Shown: one piece after another, positions 18,594-28,478 of the stretch
How positions within the stretch are numbered: the stretch's first letter is position 1
Layout: every line of letters starts with the position of its first letter
NCBI RefSeq assembly: GCF_001742185.1
Contig: NZ_CP015750.1
Coordinates: forward strand, 3,348,001-3,412,000
Source of the DNA: Pectobacterium wasabiae CFBP 3304
GTDB lineage: Bacteria; Pseudomonadota; Gammaproteobacteria; Enterobacterales; Enterobacteriaceae
Direction of reading: 5' to 3'
DNA length: 64,000 nt
Notes under the pieces: model-generated
Seen by the model: the letters and a program-made list of their open reading frames with translations, nothing else
Databases searched by the model: none
Told to the model about the DNA's origin: nothing
Program-made: the position numbers and the translations under genes

Positions 18594-18613
18594 GGCCAGC
18601 GTGTAAGATCTGT

Positions 18614-18645
18614 CGTGTTTATCTGCGGGATCGCAGATAAACACG
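18614..18645 (+). terminator. Perfect 14-bp hairpin after ybfA
   Basis: CGTGTTTATCTGCG and its exact reverse complement flank a GGAT loop, beginning 21 bases after the ybfA stop. The downstream side is A-rich rather than T-rich, so termination in the rightward direction is uncertain. On the minus strand no long T-run follows either. Confidence 0.5.
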
Positions 18646-18875
18646 AAAATAAACCATACTTCATTGATGGAGTGTCGGTTCAAGAGGTTTTGACGTTGTT
18701 TGATCTTCTCCCTTCTCGCTAGTTCTCCCTTTGTTCCTCTCCAATCTCATGATTTATTACTTTATTCTTTGCTATGACTACACTGAATCGCGGTGAAATC
18801 CGCTATGCTGGTCAGAGGGTTTGCAGAATGCCAACGCACATGCAGCTTGAACTATGACGGGTATAAGGATAAATC

Positions 18876-19835
18876 ATGACGCTTGAACTCATCCCTGTTG
18901 GTATCAGCACCTGTCTGCTCGGTAACCCCGTGCGGTTTGATGGTGGACACAAGCGTTTGACGTTTGCTGCTGAACAGTTGGCACCCTATTTTCGTTTTGA
19001 GCCAGTCTGCCCGGAAATGGCGATTGGTTTACCTGTGCCGCGTCCGGCACTCAGGCTGGTGCGCGAAGGGGAAAGCTGCATCACACTACGCGCCAGCAAT
19101 GGTTCGCCGCTGGATGTCACCCAGCAGATGACGGTGTTTTCTGCTGACAAAGTCAGTCAGCTTCAGCATTTATGCGGGTATATCGTCTGCGCTAAATCGC
19201 CAAGCTGCGGCATGGAGCGCGTGAAGATTTACGATGAAACGCAAAAGGATGCGCGTAAAAGTGGAATCGGCCTGTTTACGCAGGAGTTGATGCGGAAAAT
19301 GCCCTGGCTGCCTGTTGAAGAAGATGGGCGTCTGCAAGATCCCGGCTTGCGGGAAAATTTCATTGAACGCGTTTATGCACTGCACGAACTGAATCAGCTA
19401 TGGCAAAACGGGCTGAGCCGTGGCGCGCTAATTGCCTTTCATAGCCGCTATAAATTACTGCTGTTGGCGCATTCCCAGCCGGAATACCGTGAGCTGGGGC
19501 CGTTTGTTGCGGGGATCGATAAGTGGGAGTCGCTGGAGGACTACATTGTTGAATACCGGATGCGGTTGATGAAGCTGTTATCAACGCCTGCGACGCGACG
19601 TAACCACACCAATGTGCTGATGCATGTGCAGGGGTACTTCCGACGTCAACTCAATTCTCAACAGCGACAGGAACTGGCGCAACTTATCGATCGCTATCGG
19701 CAAGGTTTGCAGCCGCTATTGGCACCTATCACATTGCTAAAACACTACATGGCGGAATACCCCGATGCGTATCTGGCTCAGCAGCGTTACTTTGAGCCGT
19801 ACCCGGAAGCGTTGCGCCTGCGTTATGGACACTAA
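18876..19835 (+). CDS. ybgA: YbgA with fused DUF523 domain (DUF523-DUF1722)
   Basis: A 319-residue protein. Residues 1 to about 150 are a DUF523 domain with conserved Cys motifs (ISTCLLGNPVRFDGGHKR, EPVCPEMAIGLPVPRPALRL, CAKSPSCGMERV). The remainder is the DUF1722 domain (ALIAFHSRYKLLLLAHSQPE and later THTNVLMHVQGYF-like segment), which is all that E. coli YbgA (169 residues) retains. Function is unknown, but the pairing with photolyase is conserved and phrB follows 21 bases downstream. The Cys clusters could bind a metal or thiol compound; DUF523 proteins have been suggested to be desulphurases. Inference only. Confidence 0.92.
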   Translation: MTLELIPVGISTCLLGNPVRFDGGHKRLTFAAEQLAPYFRFEPVCPEMAIGLPVPRPALRLVREGESCITLRASNGSPLDVTQQMTVFSADKVSQLQHLCGYIVCAKSPSCGMERVKIYDETQKDARKSGIGLFTQELMRKMPWLPVEEDGRLQDPGLRENFIERVYALHELNQLWQNGLSRGALIAFHSRYKLLLLAHSQPEYRELGPFVAGIDKWESLEDYIVEYRMRLMKLLSTPATRRNHTNVLMHVQGYFRRQLNSQQRQELAQLIDRYRQGLQPLLAPITLLKHYMAEYPDAYLAQQRYFEPYPEALRLRYGH

Positions 19836-19856
19836 TTTGATCGCCTGAGGAGTTTC

Positions 19857-21323
19857 ATGACCACGCATGTCGTCTGGCTGCGCAATGATCTGCGCGTTAC
19901 CGATAATCTGGCGCTACACGCGGCCTGTCATGACCCGCATGCCACCGTACTGGCCGTCTTTATAGCGACACCAGCCCAGTGGAAAAAACATGATATGGCA
20001 CTGCGTCAGGCGACTTTTCTGCTAGAGAATCTGACGTTGGTACAGCACGCGCTGGCCGAGAAAGGCATTCCGTTGCATTACCACGAATGTACTGATTTTT
20101 CGGCGTCGGTTGATTGGCTAGTGCAGTTCTGTGCACAGCAGCAGGCTACCGATCTTTTTTACAACCATCAGTATGAAATCAACGAGCGCCTGCGTGATAA
20201 GCAGGTGAAAGATCGGCTGGCTGATAGCGTGGTTTGCCATGGCTATCACGACAGCCTGTTGCTGCCGCCAGGTAGCGTGCTGACGGGCAACGGCGAGATG
20301 TATAAAGTATTTACGCCATTCCGTCAGGCCTTTATCAAACGCTTGCTGGAGGCGGATACCACGTGTGTACCTGCCCCAGACGTGCGTGGTGAGCCAATAA
20401 AGGACAAGGTGGCACTGTCGCCGTTCAGCTATCCGCAGGTTGAGGTTAATAGTGATGATTTCCCCTGCGGCGAACGTGTGGCATTGCAGCAACTACGCCG
20501 CTTTTGCCGCGAGCAGGTGCAGGATTATGATCGGCAGCGAGATTTCCCGGCGCAGCCTGGCACGAGCAAACTGTCTCCGTATCTGGCACTTGGAATCGTA
20601 TCACCACGCCAATGTTTTAACCGCCTGCGTACCGAATGCCCAGAGATGCTGGAACGGCGCGAAGGCGGGGCATTTACTTGGTTTAACGAGTTGGTCTGGC
20701 GTGAGTTTTACCGTCACCTGATCGTCTCTTGGCCGCAGTTGTGTAAACACCGTCCGTTTACCGCGTGGACGCAGTGGGTGAAATGGCGGGAATCGCCGGA
20801 GGATTTAGCCGCCTGGCAACAGGGGAAAACCGGCTATCCGATTGTGGATGCGGCGATGCGTCAACTGAATGAAACGGGGTGGATGCATAATCGACTGCGT
20901 ATGATCTGCGCCAGCTTTCTCGTCAAAGATTTACTGATCGATTGGCGTGAAGGCGAGCGCTACTTTATGTCGCAACTGCTGGATGGCGATCTGGCGGCGA
21001 ATAACGGCGGCTGGCAGTGGGCGGCCTCGACCGGAACCGATGCGGCACCTTATTTTCGTATTTTTAATCCGACAACGCAGGGCGAACGTTTTGATCCCGA
21101 AGGTCGGTTTATTCGTCATTGGCTACCTGAACTGACCGCCGTGCCGGATAAAGACATTCATCAGCCCCATCGCTGGGCCGACAAACAACATTTTAAGCTG
21201 AGCTATCCGCTACCAATCGTCGACCACAAAACCGCCCGTCAGGATACGCTGGCGGCGTTTGAAGCGGCAAAGAGTATCGGCATGACGAATAACGATCGAG
21301 AAGAGAAGAGTAAGTATGCGTAA
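19857..21323 (+). CDS. phrB: Deoxyribodipyrimidine photolyase
   Basis: Blue-light-driven repair of cyclobutane pyrimidine dimers in DNA, with FADH- and an antenna folate. 488 residues (E. coli 472). The N-terminal antenna domain begins HVVWLRNDLRVTDNLALH. The FAD domain includes TSKLSPYLALGIVSPRQC, WFNELVWREFYRH, GYPIVDAAMRQL and the signature WMHNRLRMICASFLVKDLL, then NNGGWQWAASTGTDAAPYFR. ATG 19857 is preceded by TGAGGAG. It overlaps ybgI by 8 bases. Confidence 0.97.
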   Translation: MTTHVVWLRNDLRVTDNLALHAACHDPHATVLAVFIATPAQWKKHDMALRQATFLLENLTLVQHALAEKGIPLHYHECTDFSASVDWLVQFCAQQQATDLFYNHQYEINERLRDKQVKDRLADSVVCHGYHDSLLLPPGSVLTGNGEMYKVFTPFRQAFIKRLLEADTTCVPAPDVRGEPIKDKVALSPFSYPQVEVNSDDFPCGERVALQQLRRFCREQVQDYDRQRDFPAQPGTSKLSPYLALGIVSPRQCFNRLRTECPEMLERREGGAFTWFNELVWREFYRHLIVSWPQLCKHRPFTAWTQWVKWRESPEDLAAWQQGKTGYPIVDAAMRQLNETGWMHNRLRMICASFLVKDLLIDWREGERYFMSQLLDGDLAANNGGWQWAASTGTDAAPYFRIFNPTTQGERFDPEGRFIRHWLPELTAVPDKDIHQPHRWADKQHFKLSYPLPIVDHKTARQDTLAAFEAAKSIGMTNNDREEKSKYA

Positions 21324-22059
21324 TACGGAATTGGAAAGGGTCATTAACGAAAAGCTGAGTACGGCGGCGTTTCAGGATTACGCGCCTAACGGTTTACAGG
21401 TCGAGGGGCGTGCCGAAGTAAAACGTATTGTGACGGGCGTAACGGCCTCACAGGCGCTGCTGGATGCCGCGGTAGAAAAGCAGGCCGATGCGATTCTGGT
21501 TCACCACGGCTATTTTTGGAAAAACGAACCGCAGATTGTCTGTGGCATGAAGCGTAACAGACTGAAAACGCTGCTGCTCAATGATATCAACCTGTACGGC
21601 TATCACCTGCCGCTGGATGCACACCCGGAATTGGGGAATAACGCACAGTTGGCGGCGCTGCTGGAAATTCAGGTGCAGGGCATGATCGAACCGCTGGTGC
21701 CGTATGGCGAGCTGGCGCAGCCCATGACAGCAGAGGCATTTTGCCGCCGCGTAGAAAAACGGCTCGGGCGTAGCGTGCTGCATTGTGGGGATAATGCACC
21801 GCAACAGATACAGCGCGTGGCCTGGTGTACTGGTGGCGGTCAGGGTTTTATTGAACAAGCGGCGCGATTCGGCGTCGATGCTTTTATTACTGGTGAAGTG
21901 TCTGAACAAACGATTCATATCGCGCGAGAAATGGGGCTGCATTTCTTTGCTGCCGGACACCACGCGACCGAGCGTGGCGGTATTCGCGCGTTGGGCGAAT
22001 GGCTGGCGGCACAACATGGTTTTGATGTGACATTTATTGATATACCTAACCCGGCCTGA
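21316..22059 (+). CDS. ybgI: NIF3-family dinuclear metal-binding protein YbgI
   Basis: A 247-residue member of the Nif3/GTP cyclohydrolase 1 type 2 family, which forms toroidal hexamers with two metal ions per subunit. Metal-binding motifs are visible: ILVHHGYFWKNEP, YGYHLPLDAHPELGNNAQL, VDAFITGEVSEQ and FFAAGHHATERGGIRAL. In E. coli the protein is called RadC-independent repair-associated or simply YbgI; its reaction is unsettled. ATG overlaps the end of phrB, suggesting coupling to the ybgA-phrB unit. Confidence 0.94.
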   Translation: MRNTELERVINEKLSTAAFQDYAPNGLQVEGRAEVKRIVTGVTASQALLDAAVEKQADAILVHHGYFWKNEPQIVCGMKRNRLKTLLLNDINLYGYHLPLDAHPELGNNAQLAALLEIQVQGMIEPLVPYGELAQPMTAEAFCRRVEKRLGRSVLHCGDNAPQQIQRVAWCTGGGQGFIEQAARFGVDAFITGEVSEQTIHIAREMGLHFFAAGHHATERGGIRALGEWLAAQHGFDVTFIDIPNPA

Positions 22060-22215
22060 TGGGCTGAAAGTAGCGGTATCGCACATGAATGATGGTGTGT
22101 TTTGTATGTTGGCATCGTTGTTGCTTGGCTATTGAGAAGAGCATATATCAGTAAGCAACGCTAATCATTTAGCCATGTTCATCATGATGGATAAAACGCG
22201 ATTCAGGAGGAAAGA

Positions 22216-22872
22216 TTGCAACGAGCACGGTGTTATCTTCTGGGCGAGAGAGCTGTCGTACTGGAACTGGAACCGCCCATGTCGCTGGAGAGCCAGCAGC
22301 GGATATGGGGGCTTACCGAGCGCCTGAATCACCATGAGGAGGTGCTGGAAGCGATTCCGGGGATGAACAACCTGACGGTGCTGTTGGCGCATCCACAACA
22401 GGTGGCGCTGGATGCGATTGAGCGTTTGCAGAACTGGTGGGAAGAAAGTGAATCGCTGGTGTTTGATCCACGAGATATCGACATCCCCGTTGTTTATGGC
22501 GGAGAGGCGGGGCCGGATCTGGTAGAAGTAGCCGTTCACAGCGGTCTGACGGTCAGTCAGGTTGTGGAAGCGCATGCGGCCGCGCCGTATGTGGTCTACT
22601 TTTTGGGTTTTCAGCCGGGATTTGCTTACCTCGGCGGATTAAATGAGAAGCTGTATATGCCGCGTCGTGCCGAGCCACGCCTGCGCGTGCCAGCGGGATC
22701 GGTCGGGATTGGGGGCGCGCAGACGGGAATTTATCCACTGGCAACGCCGGGTGGCTGGCAGTTGATTGGCCGCACCGCATTAACGCTGTTCAACCCGCAA
22801 ACGATGCCGCCAACGCTGCTGCGCCCTGGAGATAACGTTCGGTTTCTGCCACTGAAGGAGGGCGTATGCTGA
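22216..22872 (+). CDS. pxpB: 5-oxoprolinase subunit PxpB (TTG start)
   Basis: Subunit of the ATP-dependent 5-oxoprolinase PxpABC, which opens 5-oxoproline to glutamate. 218 residues with the carboxyltransferase domain 1 / KipI signature: [20 protein letters not shown], then [15 protein letters not shown] and [20 protein letters not shown]. The start is TTG at 22216, five bases after AGGAGG; the following [20 protein letters not shown] matches E. coli YbgJ from its first residue. Its end overlaps pxpC (ATG at 22866). Confidence 0.95.
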   Translation: MQRARCYLLGERAVVLELEPPMSLESQQRIWGLTERLNHHEEVLEAIPGMNNLTVLLAHPQQVALDAIERLQNWWEESESLVFDPRDIDIPVVYGGEAGPDLVEVAVHSGLTVSQVVEAHAAAPYVVYFLGFQPGFAYLGGLNEKLYMPRRAEPRLRVPAGSVGIGGAQTGIYPLATPGGWQLIGRTALTLFNPQTMPPTLLRPGDNVRFLPLKEGVC

Positions 22873-23810
22873 AAGTTATCCATGCTGGATTACATACGTC
22901 GGTGCAGGATGGCGGTCGCGTCGGATTCCGCCGTTTGGGCATTAGTCAGTCAGGCGCACTCGATCTGCCTGCTCTGAAAATGGCCAATCTGCTGGTGGGC
23001 AACGCGGAGAACGCTGCCGCGCTGGAAATCACATTAGGTAAGTTTACCGCAACGTTCACCACTGCCTGCTGGGTGGCGCTAACCGGTGCGGACTGCCATG
23101 CCGAGCTGGATGGAAAACCGCTCTGGACAGGCTGGCGTTTCGCCGCGAAGCCGGGACAAACATTGAAAATGCGTCTGCCGCGTAACGGCATGCGTAGCTA
23201 TCTGGCTCTGTCCGGTGGTGTCAATGTGCCAGAAGCATTGGGCTCGCGTAGTACCGATTTGAAAGCCGGATTTGGTGGTTTTGACGGGCGTTTATTAAGG
23301 GATGGCGATGAACTTCCGCTGGGGACGCCGATTCGTGAATTGACACGAGAAGTGGGTATCAAGCAATTGTTATTCAGCAACCGCGTGCGGGCATTACCGG
23401 GGCCGGAATATCAGGAGTTCAGCGAAGAGATGCAGGAGCTGTTTTGGCGAACCTCCTGGCAGTTGAGTCCGCAAAGTAACCGCATGGGTTACCGTTTGCA
23501 GGGGGCTGAGCTACAGCGCACTACGTCATCAGGTAATAAACCGCGCGAGTTGCCCTCACATGGGTTGCTACCGGGCGTCGTGCAGGTTCCTCACAATGGC
23601 CACCCTATCGTGCTGCTGGCGGATGCGCAGACTACGGGGGGTTACCCGCGTATTGCGAGTGTGATTGAAGCTGATTTATTTCATTTGGCGCAAATCCGGC
23701 TCGGTGAACCGATACATTTTATTCACTGTACGCCAGCTCAGGCGCAAAAAGCCGCCGAAGAACAGCGGCGTTACCTCGAACAATTGGCGTGGAGGCTGCA
23801 TGATTATTGA
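22866..23810 (+). CDS. pxpC: 5-oxoprolinase subunit PxpC
   Basis: Biotin-independent carboxyltransferase domain 2 / KipA-like subunit, partner of PxpB in 5-oxoproline hydrolysis. 314 residues. Characteristic elements: [58 protein letters not shown] and [20 protein letters not shown]. The start overlaps the pxpB end by 7 bases and the stop overlaps pxpA by 11 bases, so the three subunits are probably translationally coupled. Confidence 0.96.
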   Translation: MLKVIHAGLHTSVQDGGRVGFRRLGISQSGALDLPALKMANLLVGNAENAAALEITLGKFTATFTTACWVALTGADCHAELDGKPLWTGWRFAAKPGQTLKMRLPRNGMRSYLALSGGVNVPEALGSRSTDLKAGFGGFDGRLLRDGDELPLGTPIRELTREVGIKQLLFSNRVRALPGPEYQEFSEEMQELFWRTSWQLSPQSNRMGYRLQGAELQRTTSSGNKPRELPSHGLLPGVVQVPHNGHPIVLLADAQTTGGYPRIASVIEADLFHLAQIRLGEPIHFIHCTPAQAQKAAEEQRRYLEQLAWRLHDY

Positions 23811-24537
23811 TCTGAATGCCGATTTGGGCGAGGGCGGTGAGAACGACGAAGCGTTGCTGAAGCTGGTGACGTCGGCCAATATTGCCTGTGGGTTTCACGC
23901 GGGTGATGCGCAGACCATGCGTCAGTCAGTACGCTGGGGAATAGGCTATGGGGTCGCGCTTGGTGCTCACCCCAGTTTTCTCGATCGTGAAAATTTTGGT
24001 CGCAAGGCGATGAATGTGCCCACAGAAATTGTCTTTGCGCAAATGGTGTATCAGCTTGGTGCGCTCAGTGCGATCGTTGCTGCTGAAGGGGGAACGCTGT
24101 CGCACGTAAAGCCGCACGGTATGCTTTACAATCAGGCCGCCAGCCAGCCAGGGTTAGCTGATGCGATAGCCAAGGCGGTTAAAGTCGTCAACCCGGCACT
24201 GCGTTTGGTTGGGCTGGCGGGAAGCGAGTTAATCCAAGCTGGAAAACGACTGGGGCTAGAAACGCGTCAGGAAGTGTTCGCCGATCGCTGCTATCAGCCT
24301 GACGGATCGCTGGTGCCACGCACTCAGGCCGGGGCGCTGATTAATAGTGATGAACTGGCGCTGGCGCAGACGCTGGAAATGATTCAACGTCAGCGGGTTC
24401 GGGCGATTGACGGTTCCTGGGTTAACGTACAAGCCGATACAGTATGCATCCACGGCGATGGGCAACATGCGCTGCTGTTTGCCCGCAAGTTGCGACACTG
24501 TTTTAGCCAGCATCAGATAGCTGTTGCTGCCGCGTAA
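23800..24537 (+). CDS. pxpA: 5-oxoprolinase subunit PxpA (LamB/YcsF family)
   Basis: LamB/YcsF-family subunit of 5-oxoprolinase. 245 residues (E. coli 244), starting [20 protein letters not shown]. Further conserved motifs are [62 protein letters not shown] and [14 protein letters not shown] 23800 was chosen because GGAGG lies just upstream and the N-terminus then matches the family; the longer open frame extends back into pxpC and is not used. Confidence 0.96.
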   Translation: MIIDLNADLGEGGENDEALLKLVTSANIACGFHAGDAQTMRQSVRWGIGYGVALGAHPSFLDRENFGRKAMNVPTEIVFAQMVYQLGALSAIVAAEGGTLSHVKPHGMLYNQAASQPGLADAIAKAVKVVNPALRLVGLAGSELIQAGKRLGLETRQEVFADRCYQPDGSLVPRTQAGALINSDELALAQTLEMIQRQRVRAIDGSWVNVQADTVCIHGDGQHALLFARKLRHCFSQHQIAVAAA

Positions 24538-24566
24538 TCATTATTTTTGTATGACGGGGATAACAG

Positions 24567-25214
24567 ATGAAAACCGTTTTAATCACGGCGTTTGAACCTT
24601 TTGGGGGTGAAGCGATTAACCCTTCTTGGGAAGCGGTAAAAGTCCTTCATCAGCGGGAGGTCGGCGGTGCACGCGTGGTGGCTTGTCGTTTATCTTGCGT
24701 CTTCGATTTGTCACTGGAACAGCTTTATCGTGCGATGGCTGAATGGCAGCCGGAAGTGGTGATCGCGGTGGGACAGGCAGGCGGCCGTGCTGATATTTCC
24801 GTCGAACGTGTGGCGATCAACATTAAAGATGCCCGAATTCCTGATAACCGAGGCAATCAGCCGATTGATACGCCCGTGATGGAAAACGGGCCAGCGGCGT
24901 ATTTCTCGACGTTGCCTGTGAAAGCGCTGGTGCAGGCATTACGCGTGGCAGGCATTCCCGCTGCGGTATCGCAAACCGCAGGGACGTTTGTCTGCAATCA
25001 CGTGATGTACGGGCTCTTACATCATCTCCATCAGCAGGGAGATGTGGTTCGTGGTGGGTTTGTACATATTCCTTATTCGCCGGAACAGTCGGCTCATCAT
25101 CCCGGTGAGCCGAGTATGCCAACGTCGCTAGTCACAACGGCGCTGGAAGTGATGATCAAGCAATCGCTGGTGCAGCAGGGTGATGTGGCAGTAACCGGCG
25201 GTGCCCTGCATTAG
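24567..25214 (+). CDS. pcp: Pyrrolidone-carboxylate peptidase (pyroglutamyl peptidase I)
   Basis: Cysteine peptidase removing N-terminal pyroglutamate from peptides, releasing 5-oxoproline. 215 residues. The catalytic triad is visible: Glu80 in [11 protein letters not shown], Cys143 in [13 protein letters not shown], His167 in [11 protein letters not shown]. It lies 29 bases after pxpA on the same strand, so the enzyme producing 5-oxoproline sits next to the enzyme that recycles it. E. coli K-12 lacks pcp at this place, making this a functional addition to the conserved cluster. Confidence 0.96.
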   Translation: MKTVLITAFEPFGGEAINPSWEAVKVLHQREVGGARVVACRLSCVFDLSLEQLYRAMAEWQPEVVIAVGQAGGRADISVERVAINIKDARIPDNRGNQPIDTPVMENGPAAYFSTLPVKALVQALRVAGIPAAVSQTAGTFVCNHVMYGLLHHLHQQGDVVRGGFVHIPYSPEQSAHHPGEPSMPTSLVTTALEVMIKQSLVQQGDVAVTGGALH

Positions 25215-25264
25215 TTTTGTTAATTACGTAATACTCAGAGCATCTGATTTTCAGGGAGTAAAGT

Positions 25265-26056
25265 ATGCCGGAAGGACCGGAAATTCGCCGGGCGGCCGAT
25301 AAGCTGGTTGAGGCAGTTGTGGGAGAAACGCTGACGCACGTCTGGTTTGCGTTTCCAGAGCTGAAACCATACGAAACAGAATTGGTCGGGCAACAGGTCA
25401 GGCAGATCGAAACGCGCGGGAAGGCGCTGCTGACCTATTTTAGCAACGATCGGGTGTTGTATAGCCACAATCAGCTTTATGGTGTGTGGCGAGTTGTGAA
25501 CGCGGGGGAGTCGCCGGAAACAAAACGAGATTTACGCATCCGGTTGGAGACGCAAGATCGTGCCATTTTGCTCTATAGCGCATCAGATATTGAAATGCTG
25601 ACAGCGGAGACACTTGCGACACATCCTTTTCTGCAACGTATCGGCCCTGATGTGTTGGATCTTTCTCTGACACCAGAACAGGTGTGTGAGCGTTTGTTAT
25701 TACCGCGTTTTCGTCGCCGTCAGTTCAGTGGACTGTTACTGGATCAGGCCTTTCTCGCGGGGTTGGGGAATTATCTGCGCGTCGAGATCCTCTGGCAGGC
25801 CCAGTTGGCACCGCAACATACGGCGTCGCAGTTGAATGAAGAACAGTTGCAAACGCTGAGTCAAGCACTGCTGGATATTCCCCGGCTGTCTTACAACACG
25901 CGCGGCACCGTTGATGAGAATCGACATCATGGGGCAATTTTCTCGTTCAAGGTTTTCCATCGTGAAGGGGAAGGCTGTGAGCGCTGCGGCGGAGTCATTG
26001 AAAGAACCATGCTGTCATCGCGCCCGTTCTATTGGTGCCCGCACTGCCAGAGTTAG
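25265..26056 (+). CDS. nei: Endonuclease VIII (DNA glycosylase/AP lyase)
   Basis: Fpg/Nei-family glycosylase excising oxidised pyrimidines. The start [14 protein letters not shown] gives Pro2 (Schiff-base nucleophile after Met removal) and Glu3. The helix-two-turn-helix region is [20 protein letters not shown]. The C-terminal zinc finger uses Cys238, Cys241, Cys258 and Cys261. 263 residues, the same length as E. coli Nei. ATG follows AGGGAG. In E. coli it is likewise located after pxpA and before the convergent gltA. Confidence 0.97.
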   Translation: MPEGPEIRRAADKLVEAVVGETLTHVWFAFPELKPYETELVGQQVRQIETRGKALLTYFSNDRVLYSHNQLYGVWRVVNAGESPETKRDLRIRLETQDRAILLYSASDIEMLTAETLATHPFLQRIGPDVLDLSLTPEQVCERLLLPRFRRRQFSGLLLDQAFLAGLGNYLRVEILWQAQLAPQHTASQLNEEQLQTLSQALLDIPRLSYNTRGTVDENRHHGAIFSFKVFHREGEGCERCGGVIERTMLSSRPFYWCPHCQS

Positions 26057-26094
26057 CGGTAGTAGAGGTAAGAAAATACGGTTCTGAAACAACA

Positions 26095-26115
26095 AAGGCC
26101 GGATAGTCCGGCCTT
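26095..26115 (-). terminator. Hairpin terminator between gltA and nei
   Basis: AAGGCCGGA / TCCGGCCTT stem of 9 base pairs with a TAG loop, 20 bases past the gltA stop and 39 bases past nei. On the minus strand it is followed by TTGTTGTTTC, giving moderate T-richness; its symmetry would let it serve both convergent genes. Confidence 0.65.
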
Positions 26116-26134
26116 ATTGCATAGGCTGAATGGA

Positions 26135-27421
26135 TTAATCGTGTTTCAGATTAGACGAGAAGTCACGCTTGTCGTAGCCGGTATACAGCTGACGCGGACG
26201 GGCGATTTTGATGCCGTCGGCGTGCATTTCGCTCCAGTGTGCAATCCAGCCCACGGTACGCGCCATCGCGAAGATGACGGTAAACATGGACGACGGAATT
26301 CCCATCGCTTTCAGGATGATGCCGGAGTAGAAGTCCACGTTCGGGTACAGTTTCTTCTCAATGAAGTACGGGTCGTTCAGCGCGATATGTTCCAGCTCCA
26401 TCGCCACTTCCAGCAGATCGTCTTTTCTGCCCAATTCTTTCAGCACTTCATGGCAGGTTTCACGCATAACCGTAGCGCGTGGGTCGTGGTTTTTGTATAC
26501 ACGGTGGCCGAAGCCCATCAGACGGAAAGAGTCGTTCTTGTCTTTTGCACGCTCGATAAACGCAGGAATGTGTTCCACGCTGCTGATTTCTTCCAGCATA
26601 CGCAGACAGGCTTCGTTCGCGCCGCCATGTGCCGGTCCCCACAGCGAGGCGATCCCCGCGGCGATACAGGCAAATGGGTTTGCACCAGACGAACCCGCGG
26701 TACGCACGGTAGAGGTTGAGGCGTTTTGTTCGTGATCGGCATGCAGGATGAGAATGCGATCCATGGCGCGTTCCAGCACCGGATTCACAACATATTCTTC
26801 ACAAGGGGTGGAGAACATCATGTGCAGGAAATTACCCGCGTAGGACAGGTTGTTTTTCGGATAAACAAACGGCTGACCCAGTGAATATTTATAGCACATT
26901 GCTGCGACGGTTGGCATTTTCGACAACAGGCGGTAGGCCGCAATTTCGCGGTGGCGCTCGATATTAATGTCGAGAGAATCGTGGTAAAACGCCGCCAGTG
27001 CACCGGTGACACCGCATAAAACGGCCATTGGATGTGAATCACGACGGAAACCGTGGAACAGACGAGTAATCTGCTCATGGATCATGGTGTGACGAGTCAC
27101 GGTTGTTTTGAAGGTTTCATACTGTTCTACCGTTGGGGTTTCACCGAACAGCAGGATGTAACAAACTTCAAGATAATTAGATTTTTCAGCCAGTTGGGCA
27201 ATCGGGAAGCCACGGTGTAGCAGGATGCCTTCGTCGCCGTCGATATAGGTAATTTTTGATTCGCAAGATGCGGTAGAGGTAAAGCCAGGGTCAAATGTGA
27301 AGTAACCTTTCGAACCGAGGGGACGAATATCAATCTCATCATATCCTAGCGTACCAGATAGGACATTTAGCTCAATCGGTTCTTTACCTTCTAGGGTAAG
27401 TGTTGCTTTTTTATCAGCCAT
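26135..27421 (-). CDS. gltA: Citrate synthase (type II)
   Basis: Condenses acetyl-CoA and oxaloacetate to citrate, the entry step of the TCA cycle. 428 residues, one longer than E. coli; this is the hexameric, NADH-inhibited type. Catalytic motifs: [35 protein letters not shown] (the His is catalytic), [17 protein letters not shown] and the later DVDFYSG-like segment with the catalytic Asp. It is divergent from sdhC, with a 667-base control region between them. Confidence 0.98.
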   Translation of the reverse strand: MADKKATLTLEGKEPIELNVLSGTLGYDEIDIRPLGSKGYFTFDPGFTSTASCESKITYIDGDEGILLHRGFPIAQLAEKSNYLEVCYILLFGETPTVEQYETFKTTVTRHTMIHEQITRLFHGFRRDSHPMAVLCGVTGALAAFYHDSLDINIERHREIAAYRLLSKMPTVAAMCYKYSLGQPFVYPKNNLSYAGNFLHMMFSTPCEEYVVNPVLERAMDRILILHADHEQNASTSTVRTAGSSGANPFACIAAGIASLWGPAHGGANEACLRMLEEISSVEHIPAFIERAKDKNDSFRLMGFGHRVYKNHDPRATVMRETCHEVLKELGRKDDLLEVAMELEHIALNDPYFIEKKLYPNVDFYSGIILKAMGIPSSMFTVIFAMARTVGWIAHWSEMHADGIKIARPRQLYTGYDKRDFSSNLKHD

Positions 27422-27582
27422 TTACAGTCTCCTTAGCGCTTTAATTTTAAAAATTCTCACTGAAGAAATACCGTCATGCCTGTGCACCGGACGAGTAATG
27501 ACCGGTGAAACTCTGTCGTGACACAGTCGTCAAATAGGATACAGAGTAAGGCGGGTAGCCGCATTCAGGATGAAAAATTCGT

Positions 27583-27636
27583 TCTCCAGGTAATTAACAA
27601 TCTCCAGGCAATTAACAATTATCAGATAATTAATCA
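27583..27636. repeat. 18-bp tandem repeat with TAATTAAC cores
   Basis: Two adjacent 18-base units, TCTCCAGGTAATTAACAA (27583-27600) and TCTCCAGGCAATTAACAA (27601-27618), differ at one base. A third, degenerate unit follows at 27619-27636 (12 of 18 identical). The AATTAAC cores resemble half sites of the ArcA direct-repeat motif, making this a plausible anaerobic repressor array for gltA and/or sdhC. Confidence 0.7.
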
Positions 27637-27823
27637 CGTTCTGAATAGATTGTAGCCATTACCTATGACTTTTACGTGGACTCTCTTCACTGTTACATAA
27701 GTTACGCCAGTGTGGAAGTGTCCCGCCGTGCTTTAACACATCATAAGAAATTCAATCCCCTAGTTGTAATTGAAATGTTGAAGTTTTGTCAAATCAGATA
27801 ATTAATTTTATATAAATTGTGAA

Positions 27824-27845
27824 GTTCGTGATCTAAATCACTGTT
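27824..27845. promoter_or_regulatory. CRP-like binding site upstream of sdhC
   Basis: The core CGTGATCTAAATCACT (27827-27842) matches the CRP consensus TGTGA-N6-TCACA at 8 of 10 positions and is a near-perfect palindrome. Its centre is about 80 bases upstream of the expected sdhC transcription start, a possible class I activator distance. Confidence 0.6.
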
Positions 27846-27879
27846 CGGGGCAAATGTCACCAAACAGTTTGTATGGGAA

Positions 27880-27908
27880 TTGTAATGAGAATGTGAAGGA
27901 CCTATACT
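27880..27908 (+). promoter_or_regulatory. Sigma-70 promoter of sdhCDAB
   Basis: TTGTAA (27880-27885), a 17-base spacer, and TATACT (27903-27908). It would start transcription near 27915, giving a leader of about 175 nucleotides before the sdhC GTG. Confidence 0.6.
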
Positions 27909-28088
27909 CCCGCCAGGTCTCCGGAATCACCCTGCAGTAGGAGCACCCAGTATGAAAGGATCATGCGCTGTTTAGACACCGGAATGTCGATGTTTGAGCG
28001 CGTATCGTAAACCCATTTTCAGGGCTGCAACTTTCATACTGTCTGACCTCACATCAGGCCCGGAGGAAGAAACAATAATAAAAGCTGT

Positions 28089-28478
28089 GTGGGCAAATCC
28101 GTGAAAAAACAAAGACCTGTCAATCTGGAATTGCAGACGATCCAGTTTCCCGTTACTGCGATAGCATCTATTCTTCACCGCGTCTCCGGCGTTATCACCT
28201 TTGTCGCTGTCGGTATTTTACTGTGGCTGTTAGGCACTTCTCTTTCTTCAGAGGAAGGGTTCCTGCGTGCTGCGGAAATTATGGATAGCTTCATCGTTAA
28301 ATTTATCGTTTGGGGTATCCTCGCGGCGTTGGCTTATCACATTGTTGGTGGTTTACGTCACCTGTTGATGGATTTTGGCTATATAGAAGAAGACCTTGCC
28401 GCAGGTAAGCGTTCTGCAAATATTTCATTTATTATTACTGTCGTGCTTTCAATTCTGGCTGGAGTCCTCGTATGGTAA
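28089..28478 (+). CDS. sdhC: Succinate dehydrogenase cytochrome b556 subunit SdhC
   Basis: Membrane anchor of complex II, binding haem b and ubiquinone with SdhD. 129 residues, three membrane helices. [20 protein letters not shown] carries the quinone-site Ser and Arg, and [16 protein letters not shown] the haem-ligand His. The start is not certain: GTG at 28089 gives the E. coli length, but GGAGG (28062-28066) is about 22 bases upstream; a second in-frame GTG at 28101 is the alternative. It overlaps sdhD by 7 bases. Confidence 0.95.
   Translation: MGKSVKKQRPVNLELQTIQFPVTAIASILHRVSGVITFVAVGILLWLLGTSLSSEEGFLRAAEIMDSFIVKFIVWGILAALAYHIVGGLRHLLMDFGYIEEDLAAGKRSANISFIITVVLSILAGVLVW

Larger units (their letters stand above)
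27422..28088. promoter_or_regulatory. Divergent gltA-sdhC control region
   Basis: Non-coding. It holds an 18-base tandem repeat (27583-27636), a CRP-like site (27824-27845), a sdhC promoter (27880-27908) and the roughly 180-base sdhC leader, each listed separately. A seven-codon open frame at 27952 (MKGSCAV) has no evidence of use. In E. coli the equivalent region is controlled by ArcA, CRP and Fnr; the sdhC leader is a target for Hfq-dependent small RNAs such as RyhB and Spot 42. Confidence 0.75.
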
